A stretch of DNA of 64,000 nt from the NCBI RefSeq assembly GCF_036785885.1, contig NC_092310.1:1736001-1800000 (forward strand), given 5' to 3'. The notes under the pieces are model-generated. The model saw only the letters and a program-made list of their open reading frames with translations, did not search any database and was not told the DNA's origin. Origin of the DNA: Coffea arabica (Eukaryota; Streptophyta; Magnoliopsida; Gentianales; Rubiaceae). The translations under genes and the position numbers were made by a program. This document shows positions 1-10,514 of this stretch, piece after piece; positions within the stretch are counted from its first letter, which is position 1; each line of letters starts with the position of its first letter.

Positions 1-1932
1 TATGTTGTGGCTATGTATGATGATTGGGAAATGATCTAGAATGAAACTAGAAGGTGTATATGGTGGTTAATTGCAAGAAATTTCTATTTTTGAAGAAAAA
101 TTGGAAAGTTAGGGTTTCAATTGTTTACATTCTGCCCGGCACAATACCTCATAGTTAGAGCCCGAATAGACCTTGGGTTAAAACATGAAAGTTGTAGGGA
201 ATGATATTTTAGAGATGCCTGCAAAATTTAGGTCAATCGGAGCAACGTAGCTTGTGAAAAAATTGAATTACCCCTACTGCCCTGTTTCTATCCGAATTTG
301 ATAATTGTGTCTGTAATTGGTTATTTTGGTTGAGAATATTTTGGAATTGGTTGTTGAGGTCTTCTGATGAATTGTAGCCATGTATCTTAGCTTTCAGATG
401 GCTTTGGAATCATTTGATTTGAACTTAGGGAGCCTGACTTATGATGTTTGAACCAGAATGCGGTTTGTGAACCTATTTTTGCGGTTCTGGTGTAGTATAT
501 TGAATTTTTGACCTGGTTACACTCGAAACTAGACTGAGTAGCCTTCTCCAACATTGTAGCCCTATCTCTTAGTTTCGAAACGGTATATCTTGCACCTCCA
601 TCCGATAATTGTAGTGCCAATAGTGCCGAAACCGTAAAATAATATCAAAAACTGTTTTTATGGTTTAGAACTCAACTTTCATTTCCGGACTTTTCCCTAA
701 CTTGAATTGTACTCGTACTACTTGGAGTTTATTGAACGGTTATTGAATGAACTTATTTGTGTGACTTTGGGACTGGCTGAGGAAATAATGAAGCCCTGAC
801 GGCTGGAAAAGTAAGCAAATTTAGTGGAAGTGCTGTCCGAACTTTGAAAGGACTTGATTGCATTGATTTTGTGATCTAAGACTTGGATTTGAGCAAGACA
901 ATGATATATGATGGTTGGTTCCTGAGCCGTGGAAGTGAGTGACCCTAAACTGTTTCCAAAGTTACTTTTGAACTGTTTTCTTGCATTATTTACTCGATTG
1001 CATATCATGCGTACTTGCATGTGAGTGTTCCTTGTTTGTTGTATTTTCTTGAATTCATGACTTGTATTATTGTTTGATAACGTGTTAAGTGCTTTCAATG
1101 ATTTCCAAAACGAGTTTTCTAGATGAGTGTGTACTTTATCGTACTCGACCTCAGTAAATGTGAAATTTTCAAAGATGGAACGATTGAAATGTTATTTGTG
1201 CATGAATGTAAGCCTTTTGGCTGAACTGGCCACTGCCCCTTGTTACCGATCGACTCGAGCTAGAAGCGGACTCGGTCGGGCGATATGGTGACCTGGGTGA
1301 ACGTTTGGTATACTCGAATATTACCTTGTAGGTTGGTGGAGGTTGGTGGAGCCTGGTCAATGTCCAGGAAAGGTTGAATGAACGAACGAACGAACGAACG
1401 AACGAGAGTTTTATTGATAAATGAAAAATGTATTTTCAAATGAATGAAGGAAAGGGGAATGACAGGAGAACGAACGAATGAACGAACGAACGTATCCTTT
1501 CATGTATGGTTTCTTGTAAATGTTGTAATTGTTTCTTGACTTATTGTTTGATTTATGACATCATTGAAATGAACTATTGTGAAACTATTTTGATTACTGA
1601 TTTTACTGGTTACTCGCTGAGCTTTTAACTCACTCCAAAACTATTTTATTCCCCTCCACAGGGCTCAAGGCGAAGGAAGAACTTGTAGTACTTATTCACG
1701 TGACTGGATGGCTTATATCTTGTACAGTTTGGATTTGAAATCATTTGATGTATAGTTGGGAATCGTTTCCGCTTCGCTTATAACATGTAATTATTGGAGA
1801 ATTTGATGTAATTTTTGAGATTTATATTGTAATATGTTTGAGAAATGTAGTGAACGACTGAGTTCCGGCGAGAGTTGGGCAGGTGGTCCGCTGAACCCTG
1901 GGGTACGCCCTAGGGGGAGGTGGAGCCGTCAC
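1..1932. repeat. Non-coding repeat, possible LTR of another retrotransposon
   Basis: No convincing protein is encoded; the longest open frames are short and low-complexity. The right end, at the border of copia copy I, ends in CCGTCACA and reads TGTGACGG on the other strand, a TG...CA style terminus. The GC-rich block at about 1865-1932 resembles the end of plant Ty3/gypsy-type LTRs. The left end lies outside the window, so element type and orientation are inference only. Confidence 0.35.
1381..1492. repeat. (GAAC)n microsatellite, two tracts
   Basis: Uninterrupted GAAC tetranucleotide units run through about 1381-1405. A second, slightly interrupted tract lies at about 1467-1492, so the array was probably once longer and was split by point changes. 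Confidence 0.9.
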
Positions 1933-2050
1933 ATTAAACATCCACTACTACAATAATATGAAGAAACCTATGAAATGGTTTCTCCACTATATGTATAGAT
2001 TTTTGGATTGTAACTTCTATACATAATGTAGCCATAAAATCATGAATTAA
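1933..2050 (-). repeat. Remnant 3' LTR of copia copy I, both ends missing
   Basis: These 118 bp align with the central part of the 5' LTR (about 7809-7926). About 175 bp of the LTR's end and about 50 bp of its start are absent. At the inner border, sequence just upstream of the LTR joins directly to LTR interior at TTAATTCATG, so the LTR start was deleted. The outer border abuts the unrelated repeat at 1-1932. Confidence 0.8.
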
Positions 2051-2192
2051 CACTCCTCCTTAGATGTCCATTACACAAAAAATATACCTCGTTAAAACCT
2101 TACTAGGGAAAAATCCAGTGGAACCAAAAACCCTAGTGAAGGAAAAAGAGTACACTATTCTTGTGTAATAATTTCTCCCCCTGATGCAAACG

Positions 2193-3905
2193 TCATTTGA
2201 GATCTTTTAATCGTCGCATTCCAATACTCTTAACCAATTTCTCAAATGTCACAGTTGGTAATGCCTTGGTAAATAAATCGGCCAGATTATTATCTGATCG
2301 AATTTGTTGCACATCAATTTCACCATTCTTTTGTAAATCATGAGTAAAAAAGAATTTTGGTGAAATGTGTTTTGTCCTATCTCCTTTAATATATCCTCCT
2401 TTCAATTGAGCTGTACAAGCTGCATTATCTTCATATAATGTAGTTAGAGAATTTTCTTTTCCGGAAGATAACCCACAATTCTTTCGAATATAGTGGGTCA
2501 TTGATCTTAACCAAACACATTCTCGACTGGCTTCATGAATTACTGTTATTTCAGCATGATTCGATGAAGTGGCGGCTAGTGATTGCTTTGTAGATCGCCA
2601 AGAAATGGCTGTGCCTCCATATGTAAATAAATAATCAGTCTGAGATCTTGCTTTATGCGGGTCGGATAAATACCCAGTATCAGCATAACCAACCAATTCA
2701 GGTTTAAATTTATTTGAATAAAATAAACCAAAATTATTGTTCCTTGGAGATAGCAAAAACTATGTTTAATACCATTCCAATGTCGTCTTGTGGGCGAGAA
2801 ACTAAATCTTGCTAATAAATTTACTGCAAATGATATATCAGGTCTTGTACAATTAGCAAGATACATTAGTGCACCAATTGCACTGAGATATGGTACTTCA
2901 GGACCAAATATCTCTTCATTTTCCTCCCGTGGTCTAAAAGGATCCTTATTAGGATCCAACGATCTAACAACCATTGGGGTACTCAATGCATGTGCTTTGT
3001 CCATATAAAATCGCTTTAATACCTTCCGGGTATAAGCAGTTTGGTGGACAAAAATTCCACCTTTCAAATGCTCAATTTGTAAACCAAGGCAAAATTTGTT
3101 TTTCCAAAATCTTTGATCTCAAATTCTTTCTTCAAATATTCAACACTATTTTGAATCTCTTCAGGAGTTCCAATCAAATTTAGATCATCAACATATACAG
3201 CAATTATCACAAAATTTGATCCATTTTTCTTGATAAAAACACATGGACATATTGGATCATTGGTATAATCTTCTTTTGTCAGACATTCATTGAGTCGGTT
3301 ATACCACATACGTCCAGATTGTTTGAGCCCATACAGAGACCTTTGTAATTTAATAGAATAAATATTTTTAAGATTTGATTTGCATGCTTCAGGCATGTTG
3401 AATCCTTCGGGGATTCTTATATAAATATCATTTTCAAGATTTTCATATAAATATGCAGTAATAACGTCCATTAGACGCATATCTAATTTTTCATGTACTG
3501 CAAAACTCACAAGATATCTAAATGTGATAGCATTCACTACAGGTGAATACATTTCATTATAATCAAATCTAGGTCTTTGTAAAAATTCTTGGGTTGCAAG
3601 TCTTGCTTTATACCTTACAATTTCATTTTTCTCATTTCTTTTTCTCACAAATACCCATTTATATCCTACTAGCTTTACACCTTCAGGTGTTTGGACTACA
3701 GATTCAAAAACTTTTCTTTTAGCCAGTGAGTCTAATTCAGATTGGATCGCATCTTTCTATTTTGGCCAATCATTTCTACCTCGACATTCATCAACCGATC
3801 TATGCTTATGATCCTCGTTTTCTGCCATAATATCAAGTGCTATATTATATGCGAAAATACTATCAATAATTATTTGTTTTCGGTTCCAACTTTTTCTTGA
3901 AGTGA
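2193..3905 (-). pseudogene. Copia copy I reverse transcriptase / RNase H, frameshifted
   Basis: Read on the minus strand, the 3905-3650 part carries the RT start in broken frame. The 3648-3064 frame holds the RT core, including SLYGLKQSGRMWYN and the catalytic YVDD motif. A frame change near 3064 leads to the RT thumb (ending near 2800), and another near 2750 leads to RNase H (2756-2193), with its YADTGY start, the SSNHAEI segment and the C-terminal ADLFTKALP motif. At least two frameshifts separate the domains, so no functional enzyme is made. Downstream, before the LTR, a short non-coding tail matches that of copy II. Confidence 0.9.
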
Positions 3906-4081
3906 CAAAATTTATTGAATTTTCTATAATTTCATTCTCTTCAAGAATTGGCTTTTTAGGAGCGACCTCTTCAGGAGGTTGAATTTTGTTACTAATTGTT
4001 GATTAATATACTCTTCTTTTCTTTCGAGGATTTTTATCTTTGGAACCAAGAGGTCTCCCACGTTTCAAGCGTGCTTTAGAC

Positions 4082-4745
4082 TAGAGCTGGAAACGAACCG
4101 AATCGAACCGAGTATCTCATGTTTGAGCTCTGTTCGTTAAGCAGTTCGAACAACGTTCGTGTTCGTTCGTTAATTTTCGAACTCCAAACCTGTGTTCGTA
4201 TTCGATTCGTTAAGTAAAATTCGTGTTCGAGTTCGAGTTCGAGTTCGGCTCGTTTAACATAAACGAGCCGTTCGCAAACATGTTCGAAATGCTCGAATCC
4301 AATTTATTTTATGCCGTAAATATGCCGTGCAAATTATTAATCATTCTCAAAAATAATTAAAGCACTAAGTGACTAAATTCTATTATTCAGTAACTATATA
4401 ACTAACATTAACATAAAAGCAACAAATAAAACAAAGAAATTTGCCCTCCAAATATAAAAGTCCAGCCATAAAATTAATTCTAAAATTTGTCAAATGATAA
4501 TTATGTCTATGTTCGTGAACGTTCGTTGAAACTCGCAAACATGTTCGTGTTCGCAAACGCTCGTTTAGCATGTTCGCGAACGGTCGTTAAAACTCGCGAA
4601 CATGCTCGTGTTCGCTCGATTATTAATCGAACAAAAAAATTCGTTCGAACTCGGTTCGTTTAAAATTTCGAACGAGCCTTTCACGAACACGAACGAGCCG
4701 AAACGAACCGAGCTACCAAACAGCTCGGTTCGTTTAACAGCTCTA
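4082..4745. mobile_element. hAT-type MITE nested in copia copy I
   Basis: A 664-bp non-coding insertion is flanked by a perfect 8-bp direct repeat, CTTTAGAC, at 4074-4081 and 4746-4753. The termini are TAGAGCTG and its exact complement CAGCTCTA, followed inward by similar AAACGAACCG-type sequence. An 8-bp target duplication and short inverted ends are hallmarks of the hAT superfamily. The interior is packed with GTTCG/CGAAC motifs in both orientations, typical of subterminal transposase-binding repeats. No transposase is encoded, so it depended on a related autonomous element. It inserted between the integrase and reverse transcriptase parts of copy I, and so is younger than that element. Confidence 0.85.
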
Positions 4746-4759
4746 CTTTAGACTCATTA

Positions 4760-6344
4760 GCACTTGTAATTTGTCCTTCAGGGACATCAATTTTAATCGG
4801 AGTATTTTCAGCAGGAATATGTTATTTAGTAACTCTTCTGGAGTCATTAAATGCATCCGGTAATTGATTTGTAATTTTTTGCAAATGTATAATCCTTTAA
4901 ACTTCTAATTCACATTCTTTAGTACGAGAATCAAGGAAATTCAAAGATTTTTTCCAAGTAATTTTCTTTTTAGGTTGATTTTTATCTCCCCCTAATGTCG
5001 AAAAATGTGATTCATCAAAATGGCAATCTGTAAATCTCGCAGTAAATAAATCACCTGTTAATGGTTCCATATACTTAATGATTGAAGGTGATTCATATCC
5101 GACATATATCCCAATCTTCTTTGGGGGCCCAATTTACTACGTTGGGGTGGTGCAATCGGTACATATACCGCACAACCAAATATTCGTAAATGAGAAATGT
5201 TTGGCTCATAGCTAAAAGTTAATTGTAGAAGAGAATAAGTATGATAACTTGTCGGCCTAATTCTTACAAGTGTTGCTGCATGTAAAATAGCATGTCCTCA
5301 AGCAGATGAAGGAAGTTTAGACCTCATCAACAATGGTCTAACAATTAATTATAGCCGTTTAATAAGTGATTCAGCTAGATCATTTTGTGTGTGAACATAA
5401 GCTACAGGATGTTCAACAGTTATTCCAATGGACATACAATAATCGTCAAAAGCATGTGACGAATATTCACCAGCATTATCTAGACGAATTTTCTTTATTG
5501 AATAGTCTGGAAATTGTACTCGCAATTTAATTATTTGAGCAAGTAATCTCGCAAACGCCAGGTTGCGAGTAGATAATAAACATACATGTGACCATCTAGT
5601 TGATGCATCAATTAGCACCATAAAATATCGAAATGATCCACATGGTGGATCTACAGGTCCACATATATCACCATGAATTCGTTCTAAAAATGCAGGGGAT
5701 TCAGTCCCAACTTTTACTTGTAATGGTCTAATAATTAATTTCCTTTGAGAACAAGCAACACAAGAGAATTCATTGGCTTTTAATACCTTTTTATTTTTCA
5801 ATGAGTGGTCATGTGAATTCTCAATTATTCGTCTCATCATTATAGATTCGGGATGTCCGAGACGATTATGCCAAACCATAAAATCATTGGAATGAATAGA
5901 CTTCTGGTCTACTAGGTGATGAATTTCAATTGCACTAATTTGTGCATAATATAAGTCAGAAGAAAAAGAAGGCAATTTTTCTAATACGCATTTCTGCCCA
6001 GAAATAATACTTGTGATTAATAAAAATTCACCATTTGTCTCAGTCATTGTCTCGATATGATATCCATTTTTGCAAATATTTTTAAAACTCAATAAGTTTC
6101 TCCGAGACTTGGAAGAGAGTAGTGCATTATTTACGATAATTTTAGTCCCTTCAGGGAGAATTAGAGTGGCTCTTCCGGAGTTTTCAATCAATTTTGCACT
6201 ACCACTAATGGTATTAACATTTGTCTCTCCCATTTTTAAATAAGAAAAATATTTTTTATTTTTCAATATGGTGTGCGTAGTAGCACTATCAATGAGACAA
6301 ATGTCATCATCACTATTATTTAATCCCAAATATTTGACATCCAT
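4760..6344 (-). pseudogene. Copia copy I protease and integrase, degraded
   Basis: The 6344-5349 frame (331 codons) contains the aspartic protease motif DSATTHTIL near residue 19, the GAG-pre-integrase motif HNRLGHP near residue 160, a CVAC zinc pair, and the integrase catalytic triad: D in IHGDICGP, D in RLDNAGEY, and E in NDLAESLIKR. The usual G of the last motif is D here. The frame stops at 5349. Integrase C-terminal sequence, including IGIYVGYESPSII-like residues around 5080-5120, continues to about 4760 with stops and frame changes. The MITE at 4082-4745 interrupts the region next to it. Confidence 0.9.
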
Positions 6345-6589
6345 TTTTTCTTCAGGAAGAAAATTTCAAACAAAAATAAATATTAATAAAGATGCGAAAA
6401 TAAATATTCAATAGAAAGAAAAATTACATAAAAGATAAAGCATCATAAAAATATTTAAATAATCATGGAGTATTTGTTGACATTTTCAGGATGCTCAAAA
6501 AAATCAGCAACATCGAGATGTGTCATATCAGCATCATCACCATCATCATAGTCATTTTTTTTTATCAATGAAATTTGTCTCAACGCCTT

Positions 6590-7475
6590 TGTCTTTCTTT
6601 TTCAATGATGCTTGATAGAGGTCAACAAGATGTTCGGCCGTACAACAGATACGAGACCAATGACCTTCCATACCACACCGGTAGCATTTTTCTTCATAAA
6701 CTTTCTTTTCTCCATTTTTCTGATCGTAGTTATTTTCCCTCTTTTGGGAAACATTTTATTGTTTGCCACGTTTAAAATTTTCACGAGACACAAATTTACT
6801 ACGATCACGTCCACGGCCACAGTCACCTCTACGGCCACGTCCACGAATTCGACCAGAATTTTGAAATTGGGTCGCATTCGCTTCAAGGAATGGATTTGTA
6901 CCAGATGATCGGGACTCATGATTTTTTAGCAATAATTTATTGTTTTGTTCATCCAAGAGAAGACATGCAATAAGTTCAGAATATTTTTTAAATCCCTTCT
7001 CTCGATGTTGCTGCTGCAGGAGCATGTTAGAGACATGAAAAGTAGAAAATGTTTTCTCTAACATATCTTCATTAGTGACTTTTTTGCCACATAATGATAA
7101 TTGAGAAGTGATTATGAACATGGCTGAATTATATTCGTTAACAGATTTAAAATCTTGCAGCCGTAAGTGAAGCCAATCATATCGGACTTTTGGAAGAACG
7201 ACCAACTTCAGATGGTCGAATCTTTCTTTCAAATCTTGCCAAAGGACAAGAGGATCTTTGACAGTAAGATACTCTATTTTTAATCCTTCATCTAAATGAT
7301 GACGAAGGAAAATCATAGCTTTGGCGCGGTCTTGGTTTGAGAATTCATTTTTTTCAACAATAGTGTTACCAAGACCCATTGCCTCAAGATGGATTTCAAC
7401 ATCCAATACCCATGATAAATAATTTTTTCCAGAAATATCAAGAGGTACGAACTATTATTTTGTAAGATTAGCCAT
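6590..7475 (-). pseudogene. Copia copy I gag with zinc knuckle, two early stops
   Basis: The likely gag start is the ATG at 7473-7475. Its frame reads MANLTK, then two consecutive stop codons, then FVPLDISGKNYLSWV, the usual start of plant copia (UBN2-type) gag. The frame stays open through 7406-6756, with a basic RGRG-rich stretch near its end. A frameshift follows, and the nucleocapsid zinc knuckle CYRCGMEGHWSRIC (CX2CX4HX4C) lies in another frame at about 6650-6695. The capsid/nucleocapsid protein cannot be made from this copy. Confidence 0.88.
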
Positions 7476-7619
7476 AAGAAATTAAAATAAGTTTTTGACT
7501 TAGAAATTTACCTCAAAAGTCACTTGAAGAAATACGGACAGAATTTCGGCAAAATCTTGTGCTTCACTTTTGTTCAAAGTAGCGCATCTGTTTTCACCTT
7601 TTGCTCAAAAGTAGAGCTT

Positions 7620-7633
7620 TCGTGCTGATAACG
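7620..7633 (-). other. Primer-binding site of copia copy I
   Basis: Directly downstream of the 5' LTR, the minus strand reads CGTTATCAGCACGA. The same 14 bases follow the 5' LTR of copy II (39967-39980). This is not the usual plant tRNA-iMet site (TGGTATCAGAGC). It is complementary to the anticodon arm of a tRNA-Ile if the wobble base is inosine; see findings. Confidence 0.7.
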
Positions 7634-7976
7634 TGTTGTAAAACTAATAAAATGAAATACTACAATAGGAATTGAAGAAATATTAGAAAAATGAGTAGAG
7701 AAAGGGATAATGATATGCTTATATTTCAATAAGATACAAAAGTACTCCCAAAGGTTCTCAATGTACCTCTATATATAGGCACTACAAGATTAAAGGTACA
7801 TAAATTCTATTAAACATCCACTACTACAATAATATGAAGAAATCTATGAAACGGTTTCTCCACTACATGTATAGATTTATGGATTGTAACTTCTATATAT
7901 AATGTAGCCATAAAATCATGAATTAATTCCCTTGGGAATACAAACGGACATCCACATTTTTTGTTATTTCATAACA
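7634..7976 (-). repeat. 5' LTR of copia copy I (343 bp)
   Basis: On the minus strand it begins with TGTTATGAAAT at 7976 and ends ..TTTACAACA at 7634. It is the same length as the LTRs of copy II and clearly homologous along its length. A CTATATATAG TATA-like box and a short 3' part before the primer site are present, as expected for an LTR promoter. Confidence 0.9.
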
Positions 7977-8105
7977 CAAGAGGAGTTTACTGCTACCTTT
8001 GTTTTTCTTTTTTTCCCTCCTACGACATCCACTCTTTTACTGCTACTTTTTCTTTCTATAGTAATAATAAATTTTCTGCTACCCAGTTTAAACATCCAGA
8101 CTTGG

Positions 8106-8281
8106 TATTTGATTTTTTTTGGAATTTTTTTTGGTACAGAAGACAATACATATTAAAGCAACTTGATATTTGATAATTGGGCCTAAAGTCCGACTTAATA
8201 ATTTATTTTTTGGGTTTTTTTTTGGGTGATAGGGGACTATACATATTAAAGCAACCTGGTGTCTGATACTTGGGCCTAAAA
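8106..8281. repeat. Two-copy tandem repeat, about 93-bp period
   Basis: The words ACATATTAAAGCAAC and TTGGGCCTAAA each occur twice with the same spacing of about 93 bp, first near 8148 and again near 8241. The copies have diverged. No coding function is apparent. Confidence 0.6.
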
Positions 8282-10514
8282 TAGTTAAAAGTTCAAATCC
8301 GTCTACGACTGTGACAACCATATCCTCTAGTCAAATAGTTATAATGATTTCTTTCTGCTGCTGAGAAAATGGAAGGTGTAGAGGGAGCACATTTCTTACA
8401 GACAATTTAGAGCTTTGTTCAGGCATTTCTATATATCAACCAAAAGTTTCACTTTTCTCCAATTATATAATGCAGTTTAGTTACGTTGGTCTTCTATGTA
8501 TACTATGGAACTAAATGTATCAGATACATGCAAGAGATCAACACAAGTAGGAACTTGACAGAAAAATGTACACATAATATGGCTGTATAGTTCATACTTC
8601 AAAGGAGATTCACAACATAAACAGGTTAATTGCGGAATTGGTCTACTTCATAAACAAGTTAATCTTAAGGTTTCTTTCAAAATGATATAACTATGTACTT
8701 CATCTGGTTCCACACAAAAGTATCCTAAAAGCAAAGGGACTGGACTAGGTCGGATATCAACCTTCCAACATTCAGGATTCTGGTGGATGGAATTCTGTAG
8801 GTACCAGAAATAAAAAGTCTAGTAGAGGGGCTTCTCCATGTCATGTGAGATATTCTACTGCAAACAGAAAATTAAAAAAATGCAGTGGAATCACCATAAA
8901 ATCAGCGAAACAGAGAATTGGTATCGTGGAAGTTCTTTATGAAGAAACAGACATGTTGAGAACAGATCTTATAAAGGCTCATTCTTATTTCCCACCAATA
9001 CAACCTTTGATCCAGATAGACAAGCTGTACTGTGTTATTGAGTGGATAGTTCCACAAATAGGCAACAATTTCATTGAATTCATAACATCCTTCATTGTAA
9101 TATGTTGTGTGTGCTAGCCTTGACGAACTTTGTTCTTTTTTCACTTTTGGCTTTACAAATTGTAGCTCTACTCATGTATAGACAAGTGTTTATTATAACT
9201 TCCTGAACTACTCTAGCATTTTCCAGAATTGGTTACATTAATGTCCTTGATTCCTTTTCTGTGCAGATTGGAAACACAACGCAAATTCTCTTTCAGAAGT
9301 CGCAGCATTAGTGGGTTGATGACTATAGCTCTTACAGCTGTCAATGACTCATGACAGAAAAAATTAGCATCAACAATCCAACAACGCTTTGCATCTCCAT
9401 TTCTTTTCTTAATTTCTATATTAAGCTTGTCAGTTCATTCTTCTTATTTGTTGACAAAACCTTGCCCCAATTCTTTCACTTTGCTCTGGCCCTTCAGCAA
9501 GCTTTAGATACTATTTCCATGTGAATTTGTGGCTTGAAATTACAGAACCACACAAATCAAAATAACCGAATCTCTTGTTGGTGCACATGAATGTACTGTT
9601 GTGTCTTGCTGATCAACTGAGCTACGGTAATGGGTGAAATAGACAGTCGGCTATAGACCCTTCATAAGGATGAAGGATCCAATTGCGGTCTCAGCAGTCA
9701 GGGTCCAACCAAGGGAAAAAGTCGATTTTCTAGATTCAGTTGAAGGCAGTACAAAGCACAAATGCTACAGCCTATCTATTTGGGCAAAACAGGGCCAAGG
9801 ATTCCGTGTCAACAAAATCACAGGTGATTACATCTATTCTGATGGCAGGAATAATTATAATTTAATTAATTAGTCTTTCTTTCTTCTGAAATAGTAGGCT
9901 GTAGGAAGAGGAAACCATGTTAATTGTTCTCTATTCCTGCTGATATTTCACAACCTGTCAAAATCTCAAGTCTGCCAGGACAGGGACACATCTTAGGTTG
10001 GCAAAAATGATTCATAAGGATGGTGGTCACCTAATGTTTCAGCTTTCACTCTCCCGGTAAGTTTTCGCATTTAGCAATTTTTACCCATCTCAAGCATAGC
10101 ACAATTCAATTCCTATCTATTATTAGAGAAAGGATGGATATTTCTCTTTCATGCCAAAGGAAATGCAAAACAAAAAGTCTAAGTCAAAGCACAGACACAT
10201 TTATATGACAATTAAAGATTCTTCATCAGGATTAATTGAGCATCATTGGGCCAGGACTTGGACAAAAACCCAAACATATTTTTAGATATCAATGGACAAG
10301 CATTATGTGCATAATTGTTACATGTAAAATTACTTACTGAATGCATGAATATAAAGCAATGAAAGGAGTAGGATGAGAACCACCATGGAAGGGCATCCTT
10401 TAAGAGTAAAGACATAATTTTCAGATGCAGGCTTACTTGCTAGAAATGGTGTTCAACCTCTTTCAGTTAATTTCAGCAATAATTTAGTGGTCACTTACGT
10501 TTGCTCCTGACAAC
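8282..10514. other. Intergenic, no gene supported
   Basis: Open frames here are short (at most 90 codons), lack recognisable motifs and have no plausible splice partners. An A-box-like TAGCTCAGTTGATC on the minus strand near 9620 lacks a matching B box. No other feature is supported. Confidence 0.6.

Larger units (their letters stand above)
1933..7976 (-). mobile_element. Ty1/copia LTR retrotransposon, degraded (copy I)
   Basis: On the minus strand the order is 5' LTR (7634-7976), primer site (7620-7633), gag with a CCHC zinc knuckle, protease, integrase, reverse transcriptase with YVDD, RNase H, and a remnant 3' LTR (1933-2050). Protease-integrase-RT-RNase H is the Ty1/copia order. The element is dead: gag has two stops near its start, pol is split by frameshifts, a MITE is inserted at 4082-4745, and the 3' LTR has lost both ends. 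Over the shared 118 bp the two LTRs differ at about 5 sites, so it is older than copy II at 39.6 kb, which is the same family. No target duplication survives because the left end is truncated. Confidence 0.93.

Noticed and set aside
718-1360. Open frames on the minus strand in the left-end repeat
   Set aside because: Serine/asparagine-rich translations with no domain, inside sequence that looks like non-coding repeat.
1381-1492. CRISPR-like spacing of GAAC repeats
   Set aside because: Simple tetranucleotide slippage without spacers; the window is plant nuclear DNA.
9595-9640. tRNA-like A box TAGCTCAGTTGATC on the minus strand
   Set aside because: No B box at the right distance and no cloverleaf could be drawn; it could be a worn SINE head, but support is too thin.
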